This document shows positions 9,882 through 21,243 of a stretch of DNA of 64,000 nt, piece by piece (the stretch's first letter is position 1; each line of letters starts with the position of its first letter). The DNA is taken from the NCBI GenBank assembly GCA_000818945.1, contig KN805374.1, positions 520,530-584,529 of the forward strand, written 5' to 3'. A program made the translations under genes and the position numbers. The notes under the pieces were generated by a model that was given only the letters and a program-made list of their open reading frames with translations, did no database searches and was not told the origin of the DNA. Source of the DNA: Schizochytrium sp. CCTCC M209059 (lineage: Eukaryota; Sar; Bigyra; Thraustochytrida; Thraustochytriidae).

Positions 9882-12527
9882 ATGTCTGCGACCGGCGCTG
9901 GCGAGCGACGCAAGAGCGTCGTCGAAGTCGCAGAGGAAGAAGCGAAGGCGTCTTCGGATCATAGACGCAAGCACGCACTCGAGCGTCTTGGCGTGTACCA
10001 CCCCAAGTCCAAGGAGGAGAGCCAGGTTGCAAGTCTCCAGCTTGAGGTCAAAGAGCTTCGAGACGCCCTGGAACGCGAGCGCGCGTTGCGTTTCCGAGAT
10101 GAGCAAAAGTCTAAGTCGCTACAACGCCGCGAAGAGCAGTCTCTGAGCAGCGAACTCTCCGCACTTTCGCGCAAACTGCACGAGACACGAGCCAATCACC
10201 AAGAGGAAATGAAACGCGTGCACGCTACCGCAGCCGCAGAGGTTGAAGAGCAGATAGACCGCCAACGCGGCCCCGTCTTTGAGCGTCTCGAGGAACGCAT
10301 GATGACCTTGCTCCGCTCTCAGGTCAATGCAGGCGAGGGCAAACTACTCGACCTTGTCATGGAGGCCACCGCTGGCTTTGTCGAGCAAGAGTGCGCCGAA
10401 GGTCCCGGAAACCCGGTTTTTCGCTCGATCCGCCAAGGTGTCGAGGATAAATTACGCAAGGCGTGCGCGCTTCGCACAGGAAGTCTGTACGAGTCTATTG
10501 AACGAGATGTTCGCGGTCAGCTCGCCAAAGAAAACGCTGCCGCTCTTGCGGAACAAGCAGCCAAAGCAGAAACACTCGAGCGCGAGTACCATCTCAAGCT
10601 TGAAACCGCCATCAAAGATATGCAGGCCAAATTGCACGACGAGCACACAAAGCTGCGAAATGAACTTAGCGCTGCCATGCACGAAACCGGCGAAGCGTCC
10701 TTGGATGCTTTCATGCAAATGTTTCACCACAAGGCCGAGGAGAGTATGGAGGCCATGCTGGCCCAGTCTTCCCAGACGCACGAAGCCGTGAGTGCTCGAC
10801 TCGCCGAACATCTCGAGAAACTCACCTCTGTCCAGGAAGCACACGCGACGCGAGTCCGCGCAATGGTCGATGAAGGGGCCTCTCGACTCTCCGAGGCTCT
10901 GGCAACGCAACGTCGGGGAGACGAGGCACGCGAAGCCAGCGAAAAGGACATTCTTTCCGGGCAAATTACCGCCATGTCGCAAATTGTCCAGCAGGAACGC
11001 GATGCATGGCATGCTTCGTTGGACTCAATCCGAGGTCAGCACGAAGAGAGTCGCAAAGGCTTTGAAGATCTCTTTAAGCAAGAGCGCGAGCGCATGGAGA
11101 CGGAAAAAGCCGCCTTTGAAGCGACAATTCGGACCCAGTACGAGCTTCTTGCCTCGACGCTGCGAGAAGAGCACGCCGAGACCGCAAAATTGGCGATGGA
11201 GCGACAGGTTGAACTGTCCGCGAAGGAGGCGCTCATGGAGCGAACAGAGTCGAAAATGGCGGCCGAGGCTGCGCAGCGCGCAGAAAAGCAGGCCGCGGCC
11301 AAATGGGAGCAAACCTTGCGGGACAAAGCCGCCGCTTGGAAACGAGAGGAAGAGGAGCGCCGTGTCATGCTGCAGACCGATCTCGCGCAGCGTTTCGACA
11401 CACAGCTGCGGGGCGTTGAAGATCGTCTTCAAGCAGCGCACGAACTTCGTGCGGCTACGGAGGCTGCCTGGGCAGAAGAACAAACGCGAATCATTGATAC
11501 CTTTGCCCACACCGAGACAAGCTTCAAAGAGACATGCGAGCGACTTTTTCATGAGCGCATGGATCGTTACGTTCGCACTAGTGAGAAAAGACTGCGAGCG
11601 CTTCAGGAAGAAATTCTGCAGCAGGCTGCAAACGCTGCCGAGACACGCGCGCAGCTCGAGCTCCGTGTTGAAAAGGTTCGCGTGTGCGGTGAGCTGGACA
11701 AGGCCGCCTATGTCGCCAAAGTGCAAAAGATACACGAGCGCTCACTCGCAGATCTTCGGGAACAGCACACCGCAGCGCTGAGTGAGCTTGCCGAGGAGCT
11801 GCGTAAGGCACGCCAAGAGATTCAGGTGCTAAAGTCCGCACACGTTTTGGGCGTGCAACAGACAATGAGCGACAGGATCGGGGATTCTGTGGAGCTAGAA
11901 AAGCTTCAGGCCCGCCTGGGCGAGGAGGAGATGAAGCGGCGAGCTGGAGTCCAAGCGATGCAAGAGCATCGCGAACGCATCATTGCGCTGTGGGGATCGC
12001 TCAAGCTTCAAGCTTCGGACTGCGAATCATTTTTTCTCGAAATTTTCCACGCAGCGCCGTACTCTGCAAGCTTTGAAAAACTTCTGGAGCGGCATCTTCA
12101 CATGTTGGCCGCGCGCATTCCAATTGCCAAGCTTCTTGGCGAGAGAGAGGCGCTTACGCAGGCCTTGAGTCAGGGATCGTGGGACGTGAGAAATGCGCCC
12201 CAGGTTCGCGTTGAGAAGGAGTGCTTGCTGGCGCGACTTGGTGGTCTGAACAAACGCCTCGAGGTCGAGCTTGAACGTTTCAGTACGCAATTTCCGAACG
12301 AGGCCTGGGCTCGGGCATGTCAAAAGGAGTTACAGACTTCACTGAGGGTCGTCCCAGGCGCGACCCTATCCTTTGCAGCAGCACGTTACGAGTCTCCGGG
12401 TCAAGAGAAAAGAACCTTTTTCCCGCGATCAACACAATGGTCGCGCAGCACTCCCCAAGAGCTTTCTTTTCGTGCTACGCACATGGACGACACTGACCTC
12501 AATGATGCGAGTGTTGTCGAGCTGTGA
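9882..12527 (+). CDS. Long coiled-coil protein of unknown family
   Basis: 881 residues, almost entirely Glu/Ala/Arg/Lys/Gln-rich helix from about residue 45 to 830, with heptad-like stretches such as LQLEVKELRDALERERALR. There are no long hydrophobic segments and no motor, kinase or zinc motif. The N-terminus (MSATGAGERRKSVVEVAEEE) and the last 60 residues (Ser/Thr/Arg-rich, then acidic) are not coiled. The size and composition suit a structural or tethering protein of centrosome, basal body or cytoskeleton, but I do not recognise the family. Codon use matches neighbouring genes throughout, the frame is intact, and the ATG follows a GC-rich 5' flank. Confidence concerns the gene, not a function. 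Confidence 0.82.
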   Translation: MSATGAGERRKSVVEVAEEEAKASSDHRRKHALERLGVYHPKSKEESQVASLQLEVKELRDALERERALRFRDEQKSKSLQRREEQSLSSELSALSRKLHETRANHQEEMKRVHATAAAEVEEQIDRQRGPVFERLEERMMTLLRSQVNAGEGKLLDLVMEATAGFVEQECAEGPGNPVFRSIRQGVEDKLRKACALRTGSLYESIERDVRGQLAKENAAALAEQAAKAETLEREYHLKLETAIKDMQAKLHDEHTKLRNELSAAMHETGEASLDAFMQMFHHKAEESMEAMLAQSSQTHEAVSARLAEHLEKLTSVQEAHATRVRAMVDEGASRLSEALATQRRGDEAREASEKDILSGQITAMSQIVQQERDAWHASLDSIRGQHEESRKGFEDLFKQERERMETEKAAFEATIRTQYELLASTLREEHAETAKLAMERQVELSAKEALMERTESKMAAEAAQRAEKQAAAKWEQTLRDKAAAWKREEEERRVMLQTDLAQRFDTQLRGVEDRLQAAHELRAATEAAWAEEQTRIIDTFAHTETSFKETCERLFHERMDRYVRTSEKRLRALQEEILQQAANAAETRAQLELRVEKVRVCGELDKAAYVAKVQKIHERSLADLREQHTAALSELAEELRKARQEIQVLKSAHVLGVQQTMSDRIGDSVELEKLQARLGEEEMKRRAGVQAMQEHRERIIALWGSLKLQASDCESFFLEIFHAAPYSASFEKLLERHLHMLAARIPIAKLLGEREALTQALSQGSWDVRNAPQVRVEKECLLARLGGLNKRLEVELERFSTQFPNEAWARACQKELQTSLRVVPGATLSFAAARYESPGQEKRTFFPRSTQWSRSTPQELSFRATHMDDTDLNDASVVEL

Positions 12528-12918
12528 TGGTGTTTAACCAAGACAGATGTCATCATTGAGCACTGAAGACTCTGTGGAGATTAAAAAAGACATGAAAGGA
12601 AGGCGCGTCCGGGCGTCCAGAGAATGTGCAAGTTTGACAAGAGGACGGAAACAAACGCATTGGTCGCTACGTGTCTGCCCTTTCGAGTGCATGGTAGTGA
12701 ACAGGCCGCATGCGCAACAGTGCGGTGGATTATTAGAAAAGGTGATGACATTGGCAAAACGTAATCGCATGCGCCTACTTCACAGTAATGTGGGAAAACT
12801 ATTCAAATTTTTGGTTTTATCTTTCATTCGAAAGGAATAACTTGTAACGTGTGCATAAAGAGCTGCCATCAAGCTTGCTTGGACGCCAAGCAGCAATGTG
12901 GCTCGGTATTCTTCAATT
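12528..12918. other. Gap 3' of the coiled-coil gene
   Basis: 391 bp, AT-rich, between the stop of the 9882 gene and the (TCAA)n array. Short open frames here have no coding style. It probably holds the 3' UTR. Confidence 0.5.
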
Positions 12919-14083
<1,165 letters not shown>

Positions 14084-15918
14084 CTTCTTGTTTTTGTGGT
14101 GGTGTTGGTGGTCTTAGTCTTGGTGGTGGTTCTGGTGGTCCTGCTACACGCGCAGCGCACCGTAACGCAGCGCAGCGCGGGCGTACTCGGCGCGTGTGCG
14201 CTCGCGAGGCTACCGAATCGAACGCTAATGCGGGCCCTTTGACTTTCCGCAGGTCCACGCCGGCTCGACCGCACGGAAGCGGCAGGTATGCTGCGGTCCA
14301 CGCGGGGGCGGCGCAGGCCCTGCTCTCCCCTCTGACGCGCTCGCGCGCAACGTCTGTGGCCGGACGCGTCCCGCGCGCTCGCTCGCTCGAATCCGGTCTG
14401 GCGAAGTGTCTTGTGCCGGCGAATCGGGGAATCCATGTGGGGGCCGGAGATACTTGGAGAACCGGAGTTCTGCCGGTGCCTGTCTTTAAGATAGATGTCT
14501 CTCTCTCTCTTGTGCGCCATGGTGACAAGCGCGGAGGTCTTACTCAGGCCGCCATCTTCAACCAAGACGCTCGCCAATGGCCACTGATGCTCCGGGTCTA
14601 GACGACCAATCCGGAAACCGTGGACGCCGGTCGCCCGTGCCAGGAAACCAACTCTCGAGCGGAGACGATGGATCGACCGGCTTGTCGGTCGGAGGGAGTG
14701 GAGGAGAGCCGGACGAGAAAGACGGTCACGCGGAACTTGCCGCGCCTCACTAGCTGTAAAGTTTGGGAAGGAAGGGTATAGTACTAGAACGGTGGGGCGT
14801 CACAAGAGACCGCCGCGAGCATCGCGAAGTGACAGCGACTAGGGCTTCTAGGCGCAGTTCCGTGTTGGTCGAATTTTATAAAACTCTTTAGGTGAAGCGA
14901 TCGAGGAAAAAGGAGAAATGTCTTGCGTTTTGGGGTCGTGCAGGCAACTAACTGCACAGCGAGACATTTGACTTTCTGGAAGCCAATCAAAATGGCTACT
15001 TTAATAGCAAGCTGGGAAGAGGGTAAAACAGAATGCCGTGTCCTGGCGCTGAGGCGTCAAGCGGCTTTGTAAGAAAGAATCAAACAACAAATAAAAAGAC
15101 CCAATTTATAAGCGCGCAAAAGCTAATCACGAAAAGAAAGAACGGCTGCGCGTCAGTATAGTCTATGCCACGCTCGCTTCTGGTTTCTGAGTCGAGCATG
15201 CAATAGCAACTCGAAACAGAAGAGACAAACTCGTGTATCGCACTCGCTCGCATTTATCGCTCGTATTTATCACTCGCATATCTCGCACACATTTATCGCA
15301 CGCACTTCTTGCATTTTGACATCTCAAATGGGGGCCTGGTCTACTTGCGTCTACCGTGCCTTCGCCAACCATTCTGCACAGGAAATGGTTCGCGGACCCC
15401 CCGCACTCTTCGTGTCGTCAAGATCCCTTTCTACTACTTTTCGACAATCTGGAAGCGCCCTAGTTTTGCTTCGAGTTGTTCACCTCCTCTCACATTTGGC
15501 CTCAAATCTACAGCAGAGAAGCGAACATTGCTGGGCTGGGAAATGTCGCAGCTCTTTGTCGCCGCTCGCATCCCGTGGCCGTGTCCCACAACCCTACGCC
15601 AAAATGCCATCCCACCAGCCGCAAGAACTGCAAGCACCCCCGATCGCGTCGATGGACGCAAAGGGCAAACACTCTGGCCGGTCGTGGCACGCCACCTCCC
15701 CTGGGCAAGCGCGTCCTGGGGCTTTGGGGGCAGGTAGCCGCTGCTGGCGGACAGTTGCGGCGCCCGCGCTTGGTCCCGGACTCCGGCCAGACCTTTTGCG
15801 AGCCTACGTACACCATGGCACGCCATGTCAAGTCATGTGATCAGGCGATCGAAGGTGGCACTCCGGCCACGCGGCCGCAGAACTCCTTTCCTGCGCTGGG
15901 CTGGGCCGAGCCGGCACG
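14084..15918. other. Divergent intergenic region, no gene recognised
   Basis: 1.8 kb between the starts of VPS2 (minus) and the membrane protein at 15919 (plus). The first 400 bp are GC-rich, the middle (14750-15150) is AT-richer, and 15238-15310 has irregular repeats of ACTCGC/TTTATCGC. Open frames up to 206 codons occur on both strands, but none has a family signature or consistent codon style. Confidence 0.5.
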
Positions 15919-17802
15919 ATGCTCCGCAGGTCGCGGCGCGGCAGCCTCGCAGCGGCGGCAGCGCCCAAGACGCAGGACTCGCAAAAGCCGACGGCCCCGA
16001 GATCCAAGGCTGACGTCGAGGGTTCCGAGGGACTCGTTCAGCCCAGCTCGCACGAGCCGGCCAAGGTGCTGGGAAGGCTGCGCAAACGCAGCATGATCAT
16101 CAAGGGCAAGAGCGTGCGCAAGCGCCGCGAAAGCAAAACCCCGGAAGACGCTCAGCCCGCGAACAACAGCGGCCCGACCAAGAAATCCAGGTCGAGCGTC
16201 TTGTTGAGAAGGTCCGCATCCTTTTCCTTTGCATCCATGCGGAAACGTGGAGCGCCAGCGCAGATTGTGAGTCCGCACAATGCAGTCGCGGCTGCCCCCG
16301 CGCTGAGATCTTCGCGGTCATTCTTGTCCATGTCGAGGCCTGCTGCCAAAGTGGTCTGCCCGGACAATGCGGCCCACGACGCGGTAAAGACCAAAACCTT
16401 GATAAAGACCCCCAAGGGCAGCGCGGCCGGCGGCGCACTTGGCGAGCTCTTGCGCATTGTCAAGGTACCCGAGACGGCCATCAATGCAGCAGGCGACGGC
16501 GTGGTCTGGGAAGCGAGTTTCGAGGCTACTTGGACGCGGGCACTTACCAAAGTTCTGCAGAACCAAGATCGCGCTTCTGTCTGTATCGCCTTTTTAGCGA
16601 TACGCTCCATGCACGCGCAGTGCGACGTTGAGCTTTCGGAAGAGCATCTTGCTACGTTTCTTTCTTGCGGAAAATTACATAGCGATGAGATTGTCGCGGG
16701 CCCAGCACGCGAGACGCTTCTCACGACGCTATTGCGAGAGTCGCCGCCGCCGCTGCAGGTCATTGAGCGCCTCCTCAAGTTCACGAGCGGCGAAGTGGCC
16801 ATCAATCCCCGAAAACGAGATCACAGCGGTCAGACTGCTTTGCAGGTGTTTGTACAAAGGGTCTGCGAGGAAGACTTTTTCCACGCGTATCTTGCGCTCG
16901 GAGAGAACCCCTCGTTTCCCACCGAGGTACTTTGCATCCTCGTCCACCTCGAAAAGGCTGGTTTCTTTGCGTGCGTGGACACGACCGAGCTACGTAGCAT
17001 GGAAGATAAGCTCACTATGGCGGTTGAGCGCTGTCAGGTGCAGCTTCGCTCCCTCCGAGACGACGCAACGATTCGGAGCCATGTTGACTCGCTGCGCCAG
17101 ATGCAGCCTTGGGATCGAGCCACCTTGCATGCGCAAAATCGCATTGCGCGATCCTTTCAACTTGCTCTCAAGTACCACGCAGAGGAGGTCAAAGCTCGTG
17201 GCATCAAAGTCTTGGCACTTCTTGGGCAGATTCGCAACGTTTTCACCGAGCGTCTTCGGAAACGGGGCCCTCAACCAACAATCCCACCCGTGTTGCCAAA
17301 AAATGAGGAAACGGGCACCACAATCGGTACAGCGCGAGAAGCAGAGCTTTGCTCGGAGTCAACAAATGAACATGTGGAAATCGAGAAATCTTCGTCTGCA
17401 GATTTCCAGCATGCGCCAAGTCTTGCCCTGGGTCTTTTGACGCTTTGGGAGTTGGTTCGCCGTACTGTACTTGTTATGCAAATTTGCGAGAGCTCAGGGG
17501 CAAAGTCGCGGGCTTGTCGATCCGAGGAGCAATCACTCGCGCTCGTTGGTATCGTACTCTGTGCCTTGTTCATGGTGTCAGCCATTTCCGCGGTGTGGTG
17601 CGTTCGAGCTCACAAAATTGCCACCGTCATCATGACAGCATTTACTGCACAGGGTGTTTCCCAATGGTGGGCCGGCAGCCTTGTCGACGGTCTCCGTATA
17701 GTCATTTATGTGGCGATCGCGATCCAGTGCTGCGAGACCTGGCCTACTTTTGGGTCCGTGTCACTCCGAATTCGAACGATTCTGCATAAAAGACTGGGTT
17801 AG
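15919..17802 (+). CDS. Orphan protein with basic N-terminus and C-terminal membrane segments
   Basis: 627 residues. Residues 1-130 are very basic and Ser-rich (several RKR, KKSRSS and RRSASF clusters), like a nuclear or kinase-substrate tail. About 160-430 is a mixed helical region without known motif. About 500-625 contains hydrophobic helices at about 536-560, 567-585 and 591-612, which I read as two or three membrane spans close to the C-terminus. I do not recognise the family. The frame is uninterrupted and the codon style matches neighbours from the second half of the N-terminal region on. The stop codon coincides with the left edge of the roughly 175-bp tandem repeat at 17795-18338. It is convergent with the FAD oxidoreductase gene. 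Confidence 0.75.
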   Translation: MLRRSRRGSLAAAAAPKTQDSQKPTAPRSKADVEGSEGLVQPSSHEPAKVLGRLRKRSMIIKGKSVRKRRESKTPEDAQPANNSGPTKKSRSSVLLRRSASFSFASMRKRGAPAQIVSPHNAVAAAPALRSSRSFLSMSRPAAKVVCPDNAAHDAVKTKTLIKTPKGSAAGGALGELLRIVKVPETAINAAGDGVVWEASFEATWTRALTKVLQNQDRASVCIAFLAIRSMHAQCDVELSEEHLATFLSCGKLHSDEIVAGPARETLLTTLLRESPPPLQVIERLLKFTSGEVAINPRKRDHSGQTALQVFVQRVCEEDFFHAYLALGENPSFPTEVLCILVHLEKAGFFACVDTTELRSMEDKLTMAVERCQVQLRSLRDDATIRSHVDSLRQMQPWDRATLHAQNRIARSFQLALKYHAEEVKARGIKVLALLGQIRNVFTERLRKRGPQPTIPPVLPKNEETGTTIGTAREAELCSESTNEHVEIEKSSSADFQHAPSLALGLLTLWELVRRTVLVMQICESSGAKSRACRSEEQSLALVGIVLCALFMVSAISAVWCVRAHKIATVIMTAFTAQGVSQWWAGSLVDGLRIVIYVAIAIQCCETWPTFGSVSLRIRTILHKRLG

Positions 17803-18338
17803 CGCCGATGCGCTTGGACTTTTGCCGAGCAACATCTCCCCAGTCTGTAAGAGAAATGGTCACCGACTTGCAAGCGAGGTCACATATTAGTGATTGGGCG
17901 TGACAATGAACTATATTGAGTCTTTGTAGAGCTTGGGGAAGTTTTTTACATGTGACGCGCGTTGCTCCGGGGGGAATATCTTGGCGCGCTTGGGCATTTG
18001 CCGAGCACGATCGTCTTCAATTTGCAAGAAAGAAGAATATCAAATTGCAAGAGAGGTGACATAATAGTGATTGGAGGTGACAGTGTCCCCTCATGAGCCT
18101 TTGGATAGCTCGGAGAGATCTTTACATGTGGCGCGCGTTGGTCCTGGGGCCTTCTTGGCGTACTTGGAATTTTGCCGAGCACAATTATTCTTTCCGACTT
18201 GCAAGAAAAAAGGTCATACAACTTGCAAGGGAGGTGACATAGAAATGGGGAAACGTGACATTGAACTATTTTAAAGCTTGGAGAGGTCTTTACGTGCGAC
18301 GCGTGCTGATTCTGGGGCTGACTTTACGCGCTTTGGTA
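17795..18338. repeat. About three degenerate copies of a ~175-bp tandem repeat between convergent genes
   Basis: Landmarks recur at regular distance: TTTGCCGAGC at 17821, 17997 and 18171 (steps of about 175), and TTTACATGTGRCGCGCGTTG-like sequence near 17946, 18121 and 18290. TTGCAAGRRAGGTGACATA-like sequence appears near 17868, 18042 and 18222. Copies are roughly 70-85% alike by eye. The block begins at the stop codon of the 15919 gene and ends inside the last 22 or so codons of the FAD oxidoreductase gene on the other strand. Confidence 0.85.
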
Positions 18339-19737
18339 CGTCTTGAAAGGAGACGTCATTGTCAAGCTCTTGCGCTACAATTTCGGCGACTTCAGCACGG
18401 CAGCGTGCGCCTTGGCAATGGCCCATGCCAGCGCGAGTTCGCCACTTGACAGAGTCTGTCGAAGTAATGGGAATACCAGCTTGACGAATGGCCTGGCGAA
18501 TCGCACCGCGACTAATTTGCTCGCAGGTACAGACGATTTCTTTGTCGCTCTCCGAAGCATTGACGCCGAGGTCAAGCTGTCTGACGGGATGACGACGCGA
18601 AGGCTGAAAGTTGTCCTTCTTTTCCAGCGCAAGGCCGGCACCCTGCAAAATTTCGCAAACCATCTCGGCAATCGCTGGCGAGCTCGTGAGACCCGGGCTC
18701 TCGATTGCGGCAACATGCACGAAACGAGGAAGTTTGGTGTCTTCCTCGATCATGAAATCACTCCGCGGACCGCGCGCGCGAAGACCTGAAAAGGTGGTGA
18801 GGTTCTCGCGCGTATCAAGGTGAGGCACAGAACGACGCGCGGCCCAGGCCACGTAAGCTAGTTCACTCATGTCCGTGGACTTTTCGAGCTTGTCTTGCTG
18901 TTCTGAGGCAGATGGACCAAGGAGCAGCGCGCCAGCAAACGTTGGCGACACGAGAATTCCTTTTCCCCAACGTACTGTTGGTGTCTGAAAAATGACTCGC
19001 GAAGCCATGTGCCCCTGCGACTTTTCGAGCAAAATGTACTGGCCTTTGCGGGGCAGAATCTTGTAAGAGAGCCCCGCGCCGGCCATGCTGGCGATTTCGT
19101 CCGAGAAGAGCCCAGCGGCGTTAACGACAAAGTCCGCATCGACAGTGTATCCAGAGCGGGTTTCGATCCGAAAAATCGGCGAGCCGCCGCGCAACGGCCT
19201 CAGTCGCTCGATGCCCGTCACCTCCGCGCCGACGTGCACCTCGACACCATTGGCCATGGCGTTCTCGGCCAGCGCATAGCAGTATTCGTAAGGCGACACA
19301 ATGCCCGCCGTGGGGCAGTGCAGTGCGGCTTTGACACCGACGCTGACGTGAGGCTCCATTTCACGCACCTGTTTGCCATCAATGATTTCGAGGTCATTGA
19401 CGCCATTGAGACGGCCATTTTCCGCAAGCTTTTCGAGATCCTGCACTTCTAGATCCGTAAAGGCGAGCACGAGCGATCCGATTTCGCGATACCCAAAGTT
19501 GAGCTCTTGGTCCAATTGTGCGAACTTGCGGTTGCCTCGGCGACTCAGTTTGCTTTTCAGAGTCCCGTGTTTAGCGTCATAGCCGCCGTGCACGATGCCC
19601 GAGTTTGCCTTGGTCGCGCCTTGCGAGAGGTCGTCTTCCTTTTCCAAAAGGACCACGCGCGCCCCAGCGAACTTACTCAGCTCTCTTGCAATGGCGCATC
19701 CTACCGCGCCGCCGCCCACCACGGCCACCGTCGGCAT
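18271..19737 (-). CDS. FAD-dependent oxidoreductase with C-terminal [2Fe-2S] BFD-like domain and -SKL peroxisomal signal
   Basis: 488 residues. The N-terminal VAVVGGGAVGCAIARELS (GxGxxG, residues 5-12) is an FAD-binding Rossmann motif. The body follows the DAO fold of the glycerol-3-phosphate dehydrogenase / L-2-hydroxyglutarate oxidase group (GATKANSGIVHGGYD, SPYEYCYALAENA). Residues about 398-455 form a BFD-like [2Fe-2S] module with Cys403, Cys405, Cys441 and Cys446 (CTC...GHCQGARC), an arrangement I know from bacterial GlpA-type and clostridial homologues. This makes transfer from bacteria plausible. The protein ends in -SKL, the canonical peroxisomal PTS1. It has no N-terminal presequence. 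The last 20 or so residues, including SKL, are encoded by the third copy of the adjoining tandem repeat. Substrate is unknown; glycerol-3-phosphate or a 2-hydroxyacid are the best guesses. Confidence 0.87.
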   Translation of the reverse strand: MPTVAVVGGGAVGCAIARELSKFAGARVVLLEKEDDLSQGATKANSGIVHGGYDAKHGTLKSKLSRRGNRKFAQLDQELNFGYREIGSLVLAFTDLEVQDLEKLAENGRLNGVNDLEIIDGKQVREMEPHVSVGVKAALHCPTAGIVSPYEYCYALAENAMANGVEVHVGAEVTGIERLRPLRGGSPIFRIETRSGYTVDADFVVNAAGLFSDEIASMAGAGLSYKILPRKGQYILLEKSQGHMASRVIFQTPTVRWGKGILVSPTFAGALLLGPSASEQQDKLEKSTDMSELAYVAWAARRSVPHLDTRENLTTFSGLRARGPRSDFMIEEDTKLPRFVHVAAIESPGLTSSPAIAEMVCEILQGAGLALEKKDNFQPSRRHPVRQLDLGVNASESDKEIVCTCEQISRGAIRQAIRQAGIPITSTDSVKWRTRAGMGHCQGARCRAEVAEIVAQELDNDVSFQDVPKRVKSAPESARVARKDLSKL

Positions 19738-21243
19738 TGTCTCCTCGCGAAGCGTCCGAGGTCCGTCCCTGGCAGTCTTCGCTTTGGCTTTTTTCGTTTT
19801 TGCACAAAGAGAGAGAGAGAGAGAGAGAGAATGTGCATCTCAGTCACAGTTGAGTCGGTCGATCAAGCAATTGGTCACCTTTGCCTCGGCGACCAAGAAA
19901 GAGCTCAAACCCGAGCTCGCGCGAGAGGAGCGAGCGACAGCTCGTACTTACAGCGCATTCTTGCCGACTTTGACTCAGCACTGGCCCAAGGGGATGTCGG
20001 TAGGTTATGACTTTGCTTTATGCTCTCGAGAAAGGAGAAGCGAGAACAGAAACTTCGATCTCCGTTCAAGTCTTTGCGAGACGCCGTCGCTGCGTTTCGA
20101 ATAGGCTTCACGTCTAAATCTGCGAATTCATTCAAGCCTTGAATCGCCTTGAACGCGATGTATACTTTTGTGTAGGCCTAGCCTACGTCTGACTGAGCTT
20201 CCCGGATCATCATTGCCGGCATCCTCGAGTCGACACGCTTCGCTTAGGCGCCAGCAGCCGGTTTGCTACTCCTGCTGCTTACATAGAGAAAACACTCACT
20301 CTCATCAGCGTCGTCATTTCCCTAGGCGGCCAAGCCAGCCAAGCCAGCAGCCACCCACTGGTAGCCAGAAATCGAGAGCAGCCGTCGCACTGCCAGAGCT
20401 CACGAACCCCTCCCTCGCACTGTCTTCCTGTGTGTGGTACTACAACAAGACAAACCCAAAGCTCGGAGAGACTCCATGCCTTCGGCGCCTCCTTCTCGGC
20501 TCCGAGCGCAGTCTTCGGGGTCGCGTCCCGGCAGCTTTCTTGCTTTCATTTCCTCGCTCGCTCGCTTGCTTGCCTGCTTGATCGCGACGGTTACGCTGCT
20601 CCCGCATTTACTAGTACATACAAATAAATATTCTCTCAATGATAAATTAGTAGCTTTGTTGGACCCAATTTATTTTGCCCGTGAGCTTTCGATACAAATT
20701 AATGTAGTCACCATGCCTGAGTGGTAGAAAAGGAAGAGCGCGGCTCGGGCCACACGACTTCTTCTCCTTTTCTCCTTTTCCCGGGCAGACCGACAAGGAA
20801 ACAGCCGCAGCAGCCGCAGCAGCAGCGGAAGGAGCGCAGCAGCACCGCCGCCGCTGACCGCCGCGCGCAGCCGCTGCAGAACCCGCCGCCGTGGAGCCCG
20901 AGACCCTTGCCGCCGCCCTCGCCTCTGGCGCCTCCGCGGACGCCCTTGCCGCCCGAGCCGCCAAGGCCGAGACTGCCGCGAGGACGGAGCTCGTCATCAC
21001 CATCGCCGACAAACCGTCGTCGTCGCTCGACGGGTCCGTGCGCGTGCGCTCGACTGCTCGGACGGAGACGTGCCGGCGTGCAATTGCGCTTCCCCGCTTC
21101 TCGGCGACGGACGCCGACGCAGACGCGGAGAAAATCGACGACTAGAGCGAGCACCTCGATCTTGCAGGACAGCACACGTTGAAGGCGAGCACTTGCACAA
21201 ACGGAGCACTCAGTAGCGTCACCCCGCGAGCCGGACTCGCTAT
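19738..21243. other. Divergent intergenic region, no gene recognised
   Basis: 1.5 kb between the FAD oxidoreductase and TOG-protein starts. It contains a (GA)n tract at 19808-19830, a GCTC/GCTT tract at about 20558-20580, an AT-rich block at 20600-20710 and a CAG/CCG-rich block at 20790-20900. A frame open from 20858 to 21145 has native-looking codons (Ala/Asp/Arg-rich) but no ATG. It could be 5' exon sequence of the downstream gene, which I cannot show. Confidence 0.45.
19808..19830. repeat. (GA)n dinucleotide microsatellite
   Basis: Eleven GA units about 75 bp 5' of the FAD oxidoreductase start. It is one of very few dinucleotide tracts in a window dominated by 4-bp units. Confidence 0.95.
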
